Part shown: positions 1-5,106 of the stretch, in pieces | How positions within the stretch are numbered: the stretch's first letter is position 1 | Layout: each line of letters opens with the position of its first letter | Origin: JBCBJX01 sp038522735 | GTDB taxonomy: Bacteria > Pseudomonadota > Alphaproteobacteria > Caulobacterales > Parvularculaceae | DNA length: 5,106 nucleotides | Reading direction: 5' to 3' | NCBI GenBank assembly: GCA_038522735.1 | Contig: JBCBJX010000136.1 | Span: forward strand, 1-5,106 | Notes under the pieces: generated by a model | The model's input: only the letters and a program-made list of their open reading frames with translations | Database searches by the model: none | Told to the model about the DNA's origin: nothing | Made by a program: the position numbers and the translations under genes

Positions 1-1
1 C

Positions 2-598
2 ACGATGGTCGAAGTCGTCTGGACGGCCGGTCCTATCCTCATCCTTCTTTTCATCGCGCTCTTCTCGTTCGATCTTCTTTATAAAGAAGACGTCGTTCCG
101 GAAGCGGACATGACGGTGAAGGTTTCCGGCTATCAGTGGGGCTGGAGCTATTCCTACCCGGACCACGGCGATTTCGAGTTCGCCTCGAACATGCTGCCGG
201 AGGAGGACGTCGTCGCGATGCACGGCGATACGAGCCTCTATCGCCTCGAAGTCGACAACCGCGTCGTCGTCCCGGCCGGCGCGACCGTGCGGGTCATCAC
301 CACAGCGACGGACGTCATCCACTCCTGGGCGATCCCGCAATTCGCCCTGAAGCTCGACGCCGTTCCGGGCCGCCTCAACGAGACCTGGTTCAAGGCCGAC
401 ACGCCGGACATCTATTACGGCCAGTGCTCTGAAATCTGCGGCATCAAGCACGCCTTCATGCCGATCGCGGTCGAGGTCGTGCCCCAAAGCGAGTTCGAAG
501 CTTGGGTGGACGAGCAGCGCGCTTTCGCCGGCTTGCCGCCCATGTACGCCGATCAGGAACAATTCGCCGACGCCGGCTCCGACGCCGCCGCGCAATAA
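2..598 (+). CDS. coxB: Cytochrome c oxidase subunit II (5' truncated)
   Basis: CoxB carries the binuclear CuA centre that takes electrons from cytochrome c on the periplasmic side and passes them to heme a in subunit I. The reading frame is already open at the window edge, so the signal peptide and first membrane helix are missing; the Met codon at position 5 is internal, within the conserved VEVVWT segment. Numbering from that Met, Glu3 matches the family's K-channel entry glutamate (bovine Glu62), residues 8-26 are the second membrane helix, and the rest is the cupredoxin domain. CuA ligands are all present: His106 (in VIHSWAIP), Cys141, Glu143, Cys145, His149 and Met152 (CSEICGIKHAFM). One oddity is the aromatic loop, which reads QWGWSY where the family usually has QWYWSY. 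The gene ends 20 bases before coxA, consistent with co-transcription. Identification is secure. Confidence 0.97.
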   Translation, partial: TMVEVVWTAGPILILLFIALFSFDLLYKEDVVPEADMTVKVSGYQWGWSYSYPDHGDFEFASNMLPEEDVVAMHGDTSLYRLEVDNRVVVPAGATVRVITTATDVIHSWAIPQFALKLDAVPGRLNETWFKADTPDIYYGQCSEICGIKHAFMPIAVEVVPQSEFEAWVDEQRAFAGLPPMYADQEQFADAGSDAAAQ

Positions 599-604
599 GA
601 CGAC

Positions 605-610
605 GAGGGA
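605..610 (+). promoter_or_regulatory. Ribosome binding site of coxA
   Basis: GAGGGA lies eight bases upstream of the ATG at 619. It decides the coxA start: the frame is open upstream to an ATG at 502, but the extra 39 residues would be an arginine-rich out-of-frame reading of coxB. Confidence 0.8.
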
Positions 611-618
611 AGACAATC

Positions 619-2280
619 ATGTCCGACGCGCAAGTCTCCAACATGGACGCCGCCCAGACCGGGCGCGACGCTCATGACGACCACGTCCCCTCCTTCTGGG
701 TTCGTTGGTTTTTCTCCACCAACCACAAGGACATCGGCACGCTCTATCTGATGTTCGCCATCGCCGCGGGCGTCTTCGGCGGGATCCTCTCCGGCCTCAT
801 GCGCCAGGAACTCGCCCAGCCGGGCGTCACATTCCTCACCATGTTCACCGGCGGCGACGTCGACCAGGCGGCGAACTTCTATAACGTCCTGACGACCTAT
901 CACGGCCTCATCATGATCTTCTTCATGGTGATGCCGGCCATGATCGGCGGGTTCGGCAACTGGTTCGTGCCTATCATGATCGGCGCGCCGGATATGGCGT
1001 TCCCGCGCATGAACAACATCTCGTTCTGGCTCTACGTCGCTTCAGGCGGTCTCGCGACGCTCTCGTTGTTTGTCGCGGGGTATAAGGAGGGCTTCCTCGG
1101 CTTCGGCGGCGGCTGGGTGCTTTATCCGCCGCTCTCTACGGCGGGGAATCCCGGGCCGGCGATGGACCTTTTGATCCTGTCGCTCCACCTCGCCGGCGCC
1201 TCGTCGATCCTGGGCGCGATCAACTTCATCACGACGATCTTCAACATGCGCGCCCCGGGCATGACGCTGCACAAGATGCCGCTTTTCGCCTGGTCGGTTC
1301 TGGTGACGGCGTTTCTGCTCGTCCTCTCCCTGCCCGTGCTCGCAGGCGCCATCACGATGATGCTCACGGACCGGAATTTCGGCACGGCGTTCTTCGATCC
1401 GGCGAATGGCGGCGACCCGATCCTCTACCAGCACCTTTTCTGGTTCTTCGGCCACCCGGAGGTCTATATCCTCATTCTTCCGGGTTTCGGGATCATCTCC
1501 CACATCGTCTCGACGTTCTCGAAGAAGCCGATCTTCGGTTATCTCGGCATGGCCTACGCCATGGTCGCCATCGGCTTCGTCGGCTTCATCGTCTGGGCCC
1601 ACCATATGTATACGGTCGGTCTCTCGGTGAACATGAAGGCCTATTTCGTCGCCGCGACGATGGTCATCGCCGTGCCGACGGGTATCAAGATCTTCTCCTG
1701 GATCGCTACGATGTGGGGCGGGTCGATCGACTTCAAGACGCCGATGCTCTGGGCGATCGGCTTCATCTTCCTTTTCACGGTCGGCGGCGTCACGGGCGTC
1801 CTCCTCGCGAACGCGGGCATCGACCATTATATGCACGACACGTACTATGTGGTCGCGCACTTCCATTACGTCCTTTCCCTCGGCGCGGTCTTCGCGATCT
1901 TTGCGGGCTGGTACTACTGGATGAGCAAGATGTACGGCGTCGAGTATCGCGAAGTGTACGGACAGATTCACTTCTGGCTCATGTTCGCAGGCGTTAATCT
2001 CATCTTCTTCCCGCAGCACTTCCTCGGCCTGCAGGGCATGCCGCGCCGCTATGTCGATTATCCGGAGGCGTTCGCCCAATGGCACCAAGTCTCGACCTGG
2101 GGCTATTACCTCACCGGCATCGCGATGATCTGGTGGGTGTACGCCATGTTCGACGCGTTCTTCGTGTACAAGAAGAAGGCCCCCGCCAACCCGTGGGGCG
2201 AGGGCGCGACGACGCTGGAGTGGACGCTGCCGTCCCCGCCGCCCTTTCACCAGTTCAACGAACTGCCGCGGATCAAATAA
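619..2280 (+). CDS. coxA: Cytochrome c oxidase subunit I, aa3 type (heme-copper oxidase A1)
   Basis: This is the catalytic subunit of the terminal oxidase. It reduces O2 to water at the heme a3-CuB site and pumps protons across the inner membrane. The protein has 553 residues, normal for the family, with about 12 hydrophobic segments from residue 36 to 517. Heme a ligands are His95 (TYHGLIM) and His416; heme a3 is bound by His414 (HFHYVLS). CuB ligands are His279, His328 and His329, and Tyr283 is the residue expected to cross-link to His279. D-channel residues Asp125, Asn114, Asn132 and Glu281 (GHPEVY) and K-channel residues Thr354 and Lys357 are present, which defines type A1. The start at 619 has a good ribosome binding site. 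An intrinsic terminator follows the stop. All key residues are intact, so the enzyme should be active. Confidence 0.99.
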   Translation: MSDAQVSNMDAAQTGRDAHDDHVPSFWVRWFFSTNHKDIGTLYLMFAIAAGVFGGILSGLMRQELAQPGVTFLTMFTGGDVDQAANFYNVLTTYHGLIMIFFMVMPAMIGGFGNWFVPIMIGAPDMAFPRMNNISFWLYVASGGLATLSLFVAGYKEGFLGFGGGWVLYPPLSTAGNPGPAMDLLILSLHLAGASSILGAINFITTIFNMRAPGMTLHKMPLFAWSVLVTAFLLVLSLPVLAGAITMMLTDRNFGTAFFDPANGGDPILYQHLFWFFGHPEVYILILPGFGIISHIVSTFSKKPIFGYLGMAYAMVAIGFVGFIVWAHHMYTVGLSVNMKAYFVAATMVIAVPTGIKIFSWIATMWGGSIDFKTPMLWAIGFIFLFTVGGVTGVLLANAGIDHYMHDTYYVVAHFHYVLSLGAVFAIFAGWYYWMSKMYGVEYREVYGQIHFWLMFAGVNLIFFPQHFLGLQGMPRRYVDYPEAFAQWHQVSTWGYYLTGIAMIWWVYAMFDAFFVYKKKAPANPWGEGATTLEWTLPSPPPFHQFNELPRIK

Positions 2281-2303
2281 GCCCGGCGCTCCCGACCAAC
2301 CGC

Positions 2304-2329
2304 AAAGCCCCGCTTCGGCGGGGCTTTTT
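2304..2329 (+). terminator. Rho-independent terminator after coxA
   Basis: A perfect 10-base-pair stem (2304-2313 with 2318-2327) closed by a TTCG tetraloop runs directly into a T tract (2325-2329). It begins 24 bases after the coxA stop and very probably ends, or attenuates, the coxB-coxA transcript. Confidence 0.92.
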
Positions 2330-2370
2330 ATTGCGCGACGCTCCCGGGAAGATCGGCCTCGCGAAAGGGG

Positions 2371-2399
2371 TTAACGAAGTGTTACACTCTGACCGTAAG
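2371..2399 (+). promoter_or_regulatory. Possible promoter/regulator site of the second transcription unit
   Basis: A promoter is expected between the coxA terminator and the gene at 2429. The best sigma-70-like match is weak: TTAACG (2371-2376) and CGTAAG (2394-2399), 17 bases apart. The same stretch contains TTAA-N7-TTAC (2371-2385), one base away from the TTAA-N7-TTAA pattern bound by the alphaproteobacterial cell-cycle regulator CtrA. Position is inferred from context; neither element is a strong match. Confidence 0.3.
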
Positions 2400-2428
2400 G
2401 GTCTGGCAGAGACACGGGAGGGGTTCCG

Positions 2429-2803
2429 ATGGAGACTCTCGGAGGCATGGTCGCCGACGTTTTCGGCGCGACCGGATACTACTTCACCAACGGCGACTGG
2501 ATCGGCCTCGGCCTCCTCGCCCTTGTCGCGCTCCTCGGCGCGCTCACGACCTCCAGCCTCGGCAACGCCTTTGCGACGGCGGTCTGGACGATGCCGGTCT
2601 ATGGGATCGTCGCCTATGTCCGCGACGCCCTCTCCCTCGGCTCCAGCACGCTTTCCGGGGGCAGCCCGTGGATGGAGGCCCTCGACGACGGCTGGATCAC
2701 GGTCACCCGCATGAACGGGATCGATCTGATCGGGCTTTACGTCGCCCTGGTCGTTCTCATCCTCATTTTCTACCTCCTCAGAAACGCCCTCAATCGCGGC
2801 TGA
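2429..2803 (+). CDS. Small predicted membrane protein of unknown function
   Basis: I do not recognise this 124-residue protein. Reality as a gene is supported by a strong ribosome binding site (GGGAGGGG at 2416-2423, five bases before the ATG), codon use with mostly G or C in third positions like its neighbours, and its place between a terminator and ctaB. It has three hydrophobic segments, about residues 25-40, 44-64 and 98-118, so two or three membrane helices. The stretch 66-97 between them is more polar (with DDGW at 86-89) and the C-terminus is short and basic (RNALNRG). No cysteine, histidine pair or metal motif is visible, so nothing points to copper or heme handling. It is the first gene of the unit leading into ctaB, 65 bases upstream of it. 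A role in oxidase assembly would be inference from position only. Confidence 0.8.
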   Translation: METLGGMVADVFGATGYYFTNGDWIGLGLLALVALLGALTTSSLGNAFATAVWTMPVYGIVAYVRDALSLGSSTLSGGSPWMEALDDGWITVTRMNGIDLIGLYVALVVLILIFYLLRNALNRG

Positions 2804-2819
2804 GCGGCGAAATCGCCGC
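2804..2819 (+). other. Short hairpin between the small membrane gene and ctaB
   Basis: GCGGCG and CGCCGC form a perfect six-base-pair stem around an AAAT loop, beginning at the base after the preceding stop codon. There is no T tract, so it is not a standard terminator. It may be an RNA stability or processing element, or a chance product of high GC. Confidence 0.35.
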
Positions 2820-2868
2820 GCCGGTTTCGCTGGACGAGCGGGCCGGCGCGGGGCTATTTCCCGCGGCC

Positions 2869-3789
2869 ATGAGTTCAGCCGCGCTTGATCCGTCGGCGGC
2901 CCGCGCCCTCGCTGGCCCGCGCGATTATTTCGACCTCCTGAAGCCCCGCGTCATGTCGCTGGTGGTGTTCACGGCGCTCGTCGGCCTCGTCGCCGCGCCG
3001 AGCCGGCCGGGGTTTGCGCTGTCGGCCGTCGCGCTCTTTTGCATCGCCGTCGGGGCCGGCGCCTCGGGCGCCCTCAACATGTGGTGGGACGCAGACATCG
3101 ACGCCGTCATGAAGCGCACGGCGCGGCGGCCCGTGCCCGCCGGCAAGGTCGCGCCCGGCGAGGCGGCGGCTTTCGGCATCGTCCTCTCGGCGCTCTCGGT
3201 GACGCTCCTCTGGCTCGCGACCAACGCCCTCGCCGCCGGGCTCCTCGCCTTCACGATCTTCTTCTACGCCGTCGTCTATACGATGTGGCTGAAGCGCTCG
3301 ACGCCGCAGAACATCGTCATCGGCGGCGCGGCCGGCGCCTTGCCGCCGGTGGTCGCCTGGGCCGCCGCGACTGGGACCGCGCCTCTCGAAGCGTGGCTCA
3401 TGTTCGCCATCATCTTCGTGTGGACGCCGCCCCATTTCTGGGCGCTCTCCCTCTGCGTCGAGATCGATTACGAAAAGGCGGGCGTGCCCATGCTGCCGAA
3501 CGTCGCCGGCCGGCCTGCGACCCGCCGGCAGATCTTCGCTTACACCGCGCTCCTCGCGCCCCTCGGCGTCGCGCCAGCGTTCACGCCGATCGCAGGGCCG
3601 ATCTACGGCGCCGCGGCGGGCGCTGCGGGGCTCGGTCTCCTGTGGCTCGCCTGGCGTATCCTGACGGAGCCGGGCGAAGACGGCGCGGCGAAAGAGCCCG
3701 CACGTCTCCTCTTCAAATGGTCGATCGCCTATCTCTTTTTTGTCTTTGCGGCCATGTTGGTCGAAGCGGTGATGAGGGCGAATGGCTGA
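2869..3789 (+). CDS. ctaB: Protoheme IX farnesyltransferase (heme O synthase)
   Basis: CtaB is an inner-membrane UbiA-family prenyltransferase. It attaches a farnesyl group to the vinyl side chain of protoheme to make heme O, which is then oxidised to the heme A used by CoxA. The 306-residue length fits the family. Conserved segments are LLKPRVMSLVVFTALVG (23-39), the first Asp-rich motif NMWWDADID (70-78) followed by RTARRPVPAG (83-92), YTMWLKRSTPQNIVIGG (137-153), TPPHFWALSL (186-195) and the second motif DYEKAGVPMLPNVAG (200-214). Seven to nine hydrophobic segments are spread along the protein. The ATG at 2869 gives the usual short polar N-terminus before LLKPR. No good ribosome binding site precedes it, and the frame stays open upstream without a plausible start, so the exact start is slightly uncertain. 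The 3' end overlaps the next gene by eight bases. Confidence 0.96.
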   Translation: MSSAALDPSAARALAGPRDYFDLLKPRVMSLVVFTALVGLVAAPSRPGFALSAVALFCIAVGAGASGALNMWWDADIDAVMKRTARRPVPAGKVAPGEAAAFGIVLSALSVTLLWLATNALAAGLLAFTIFFYAVVYTMWLKRSTPQNIVIGGAAGALPPVVAWAAATGTAPLEAWLMFAIIFVWTPPHFWALSLCVEIDYEKAGVPMLPNVAGRPATRRQIFAYTALLAPLGVAPAFTPIAGPIYGAAAGAAGLGLLWLAWRILTEPGEDGAAKEPARLLFKWSIAYLFFVFAAMLVEAVMRANG

Positions 3790-3934
3790 TATCGGACAGG
3801 ACACGGTCGTTCTGACGGACGATGAGAAACGCCAGCAGAAGCGGCGCAATCTCGCCATCGGCGGCGGTATCGTTCTGACCGTCGTCCTGATCTACGCCGT
3901 GACCTGGCTGAAGCTCGCGGCTTCGGTTTCCTGA
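3782..3934 (+). CDS. coxF: CoxF-like small membrane protein of the oxidase operon
   Basis: This 50-residue gene starts inside the end of ctaB (8-base overlap) and its TGA shares one base with the ctaG start (TGATG), so the three genes are tightly coupled. A GAGGG at 3774-3778 sits three bases before the ATG. The protein has an acidic, then basic N-terminal half (LTDDEKRQQKRRN, 11-23) and one membrane helix (about 25-42), ending in TWLKL and a short tail. Small proteins of this shape lie between ctaB and ctaG in many alphaproteobacterial cta operons, where they are called CoxF or cytochrome c oxidase assembly protein. Their role is poorly defined. The positive cluster before the helix suggests the N-terminus is cytoplasmic. 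The call rests on position, size and layout, not a catalytic motif. Confidence 0.82.
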   Translation: MADIGQDTVVLTDDEKRQQKRRNLAIGGGIVLTVVLIYAVTWLKLAASVS

Positions 3935-4488
3935 TGGACAAGAACCTTCGCACCGCCCTCGTCGCCGGCGCCGCCGCCCTCGGGATGGTGGGCATGAGCT
4001 TCGCCGCCGTGCCGCTCTATCAGGTCTTCTGCCAGGTGACCGGCTTCGGCGGCACCACCCAGCGCGCCGACGCCGGCGCCGACCGGGTGCTGAAGCGAGA
4101 AATGACGATCCGCTTCGACGCCTCGACGCACCGCGATCTCCCCTGGCGCTTCAAGCCGCAACAGGTCGCCCAGACCCTGAAGATCGGCGAGACCGGTCTC
4201 GCCTTCTACGAGGCGACCAACCTCTCGAGCGAGCCGATCGTCGGCACGGCGACCTTCAACGTCACCCCCGCCAAGGCCGGGCTCTATTTTTCCAAGATCG
4301 ACTGCTTCTGCTTCACCGAGCAGGTGCTGCAGCCGGGCGAGACCATGCAGATGCCCGTCGCCTATTTCATCGATCCGGAGATAGCCGAGGAGCGCAATCT
4401 CGACGAGGTGACGACCGTCACGCTCTCCTACACCTTCTTCCGCTCCGACGTGGAGCCGGAGCAGGTCGCGGCGCTTTCGGCCGAATAG
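3934..4488 (+). CDS. ctaG: Cytochrome c oxidase assembly protein CtaG/Cox11
   Basis: CtaG (Cox11) is a membrane-anchored copper chaperone that supplies the CuB copper of subunit I. The 184-residue protein has a short cytoplasmic N-terminus, one membrane helix (about 8-27) and a periplasmic immunoglobulin-like domain. Diagnostic features are PLYQVFCQVTGFGG (27-40) with conserved Cys33, the copper-binding CFCF motif with Cys124 and Cys126 inside KIDCFCFTEQ, and MPVAYFIDP (140-148). All three functional cysteines are present. The ATG at 3934 overlaps the preceding stop by one base and lacks a clear ribosome binding site, which suggests translational coupling to the CoxF-like gene. An 82-base gap follows before coxC. 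Confidence 0.97.
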   Translation: MDKNLRTALVAGAAALGMVGMSFAAVPLYQVFCQVTGFGGTTQRADAGADRVLKREMTIRFDASTHRDLPWRFKPQQVAQTLKIGETGLAFYEATNLSSEPIVGTATFNVTPAKAGLYFSKIDCFCFTEQVLQPGETMQMPVAYFIDPEIAEERNLDEVTTVTLSYTFFRSDVEPEQVAALSAE

Positions 4489-4491
4489 CCT

Positions 4492-4522
4492 GCGGCGCCC
4501 GGACGCTTGGCCGGGCCGCCGC
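4492..4522 (+). other. GC-rich hairpin between ctaG and coxC
   Basis: Bases 4492-4502 pair with 4511-4522 in an 11-base-pair stem with one bulged C (4517) and an eight-base loop (ACGCTTGG). It starts three bases after the ctaG stop. No T tract follows, so it is unlikely to be a standard intrinsic terminator. It could act as an RNA processing or stability element that sets coxC levels relative to the assembly genes; that role is inference. Confidence 0.45.
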
Positions 4523-4570
4523 CGCACGCTAAGACCGCCGAAAATCAACGATCTTTCCGGAGACCCGCCC

Positions 4571-5106
4571 ATGGCCGGCGACGCCGTCAAACACGACTAC
4601 CACCTCGTCAATCCGAGCCCGTGGCCCCTTGTCGGCTCCGGCGCGGCGTTCGTCATGATGCTCGGCGCGGTGATCTGGATGCGGAGCGATAACGGCGGCC
4701 TCGCTATCGGCGGCGCGACGCTGTCGGGGCCCTGGGTCTTCCTCATCGGCTTTTCAGCAATCCTCTACACCATGTACGGCTGGTGGCGGGACATCGTCGG
4801 CGAGAGCCTCCGCGGGGAGAACACGACGCCCGTCGTGCGCATCGGCTTCCGCTACGGCATGGTGCTCTTCATCGCCTCGGAGGTGATGTTCTTCGTCGCC
4901 TGGTTCTGGGCCTTCTTTAACGCGGCCCTGTTCAACGGGCCGAACGAGGCGGTGATCCTCGCCGACGGCGCGACGCAAATGCTGAATGCGGACGGTCTGC
5001 CCGCCTATCTCGGCGACGACGGCGAGGATCACCGCCTCGTTCGGCCCGTTGAACAGGGCCGCGTTAAAGAAGGCCCAGAACCAGGCGACGAAGAACATCA
5101 CCTCCG
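4571..5106 (+). CDS. coxC: Cytochrome c oxidase subunit III (3' truncated; last 87 bases not genuine CoxC)
   Basis: CoxC is the third core subunit, an integral membrane protein that stabilises subunit I and supports proton uptake by the D channel. The ATG at 4571 has GGAGA (4559-4563) seven bases upstream. The start HDYHLVNPSPWPLVGS (8-23), the WWRDIVGES segment (71-79) and RYGMVLFIASEVMFFVAWF (94-112) with conserved Glu104 are clear family signatures. Helices lie at about 19-37, 53-70 and 95-118. The family is about 260-300 residues, so half is missing. Residues 119-150 form an unusually long loop without the usual WPP motif. From base 5020 the frame stays open but reads the antisense of bases 4878-4964 as a charged peptide (GEDHRLVRPVEQ and on) unlike CoxC. 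Only 4571 to about 5019 should be trusted. Confidence 0.93.
   Translation, partial: MAGDAVKHDYHLVNPSPWPLVGSGAAFVMMLGAVIWMRSDNGGLAIGGATLSGPWVFLIGFSAILYTMYGWWRDIVGESLRGENTTPVVRIGFRYGMVLFIASEVMFFVAWFWAFFNAALFNGPNEAVILADGATQMLNADGLPAYLGDDGEDHRLVRPVEQGRVKEGPEPGDEEHHL
4878..4964 (+). repeat. Left arm of 87-base perfect inverted repeat
   Basis: These bases are the exact reverse complement of 5020-5106. This arm encodes authentic CoxC sequence (SEVMFFVAWF and the following helix end), so it is the original copy. Confidence 0.97.
5020..5106 (-). repeat. Right arm of inverted repeat, probable fold-back artefact
   Basis: This is an exact 87-base inverted copy of 4878-4964, separated from it by 55 bases and ending at the last base of the window. 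It interrupts CoxC homology and makes no sense as CoxC. On the minus strand it re-encodes the CoxC peptide MFFVAWFWAFFNAALFNG. Perfect identity and the terminal position point to a chimeric read or a self-folding assembly graph. Confidence 0.95.

Noticed and set aside
502..618. N-terminal extension of coxA to an upstream ATG
   Set aside because: The extra 39 residues are an arginine-rich shadow of coxB; the ATG at 619 has a proper ribosome binding site and gives the family length.
1042..2250. 402-residue minus-strand open frame opposite coxA
   Set aside because: It is rich in Arg, Glu, Asp and His with no family signature, as expected for the antisense of GC-rich membrane-protein codons, and coxA is unambiguous.
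2668..2868. N-terminal extension of ctaB to the ATG at 2668
   Set aside because: The added residues are an out-of-frame reading of the preceding membrane-protein gene, and the start at 2869 gives the usual short N-terminus.
2875..3858. 327-residue minus-strand frame opposite ctaB
   Set aside because: Charged, low-complexity composition typical of antisense shadows in GC-rich DNA; ctaB and its overlapping neighbour account for the region.
4754..5101. Minus-strand frame of 115 residues beginning MMFFVAWFWAFFNAALF
   Set aside because: Its first part is the inverted copy of coxC in the right repeat arm and the rest is the antisense of coxC; it is a product of the fold-back.
4878..5106. Inverted repeat read as a transposon end, attachment site or phase-variable invertible segment
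   Set aside because: No transposase or recombinase is present, the left arm is ordinary conserved coxC coding sequence, and the right arm stops at the window end with no flank.

Overview
The window is a high-GC (roughly 60-65% by eye) piece of an alphaproteobacterial aa3-type cytochrome c oxidase locus, all on the plus strand. Gene order is coxB (5' truncated), coxA, a small unrecognised membrane protein, ctaB (heme O synthase), a 50-residue CoxF-like protein, ctaG/cox11 (CuB assembly) and coxC (3' truncated). The order coxB-coxA-ctaB-small protein-ctaG-coxC, and the type A1 proton-channel residues in CoxA, are typical of Alphaproteobacteria. I cannot assign a genus. The window starts and ends inside genes and has an odd length, so it may be a complete short contig.

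Layout: positions 2-598 hold the C-terminal two thirds of CoxB with an intact CuA site. After a 20-base gap and a clear ribosome binding site comes full-length coxA (619-2280). A textbook intrinsic terminator (2304-2329) follows coxA. The 148-base gap 2281-2428 holds that terminator and probably a promoter for the next unit. That unit begins with a 124-residue predicted membrane protein (2429-2803) that I do not recognise, then ctaB (2869-3789), the CoxF-like gene (3782-3934, overlapping ctaB by 8 bases) and ctaG (3934-4488, overlapping the previous stop by one base). An 82-base gap with a GC-rich hairpin precedes coxC (4571 onward).

Function: CoxA, CoxB and CoxC are the three core subunits. 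CtaB makes heme O, the precursor of the heme A used in CoxA. CtaG delivers copper to the CuB site in CoxA, and the CoxF-like protein is a small membrane protein usually found at this position. The window therefore encodes both the enzyme and part of its assembly machinery.

The most striking structure is a perfect 87-base inverted repeat (4878-4964 and 5020-5106) with a 55-base spacer, whose right arm ends exactly at the last base. The right arm is the antisense of conserved CoxC membrane-segment codons, and CoxC homology stops where it begins. This is best read as a fold-back chimera or assembly-graph artefact at a contig end, not as biology. I found no convincing novel system; the small membrane protein between coxA and ctaB is the only gene of unknown function.
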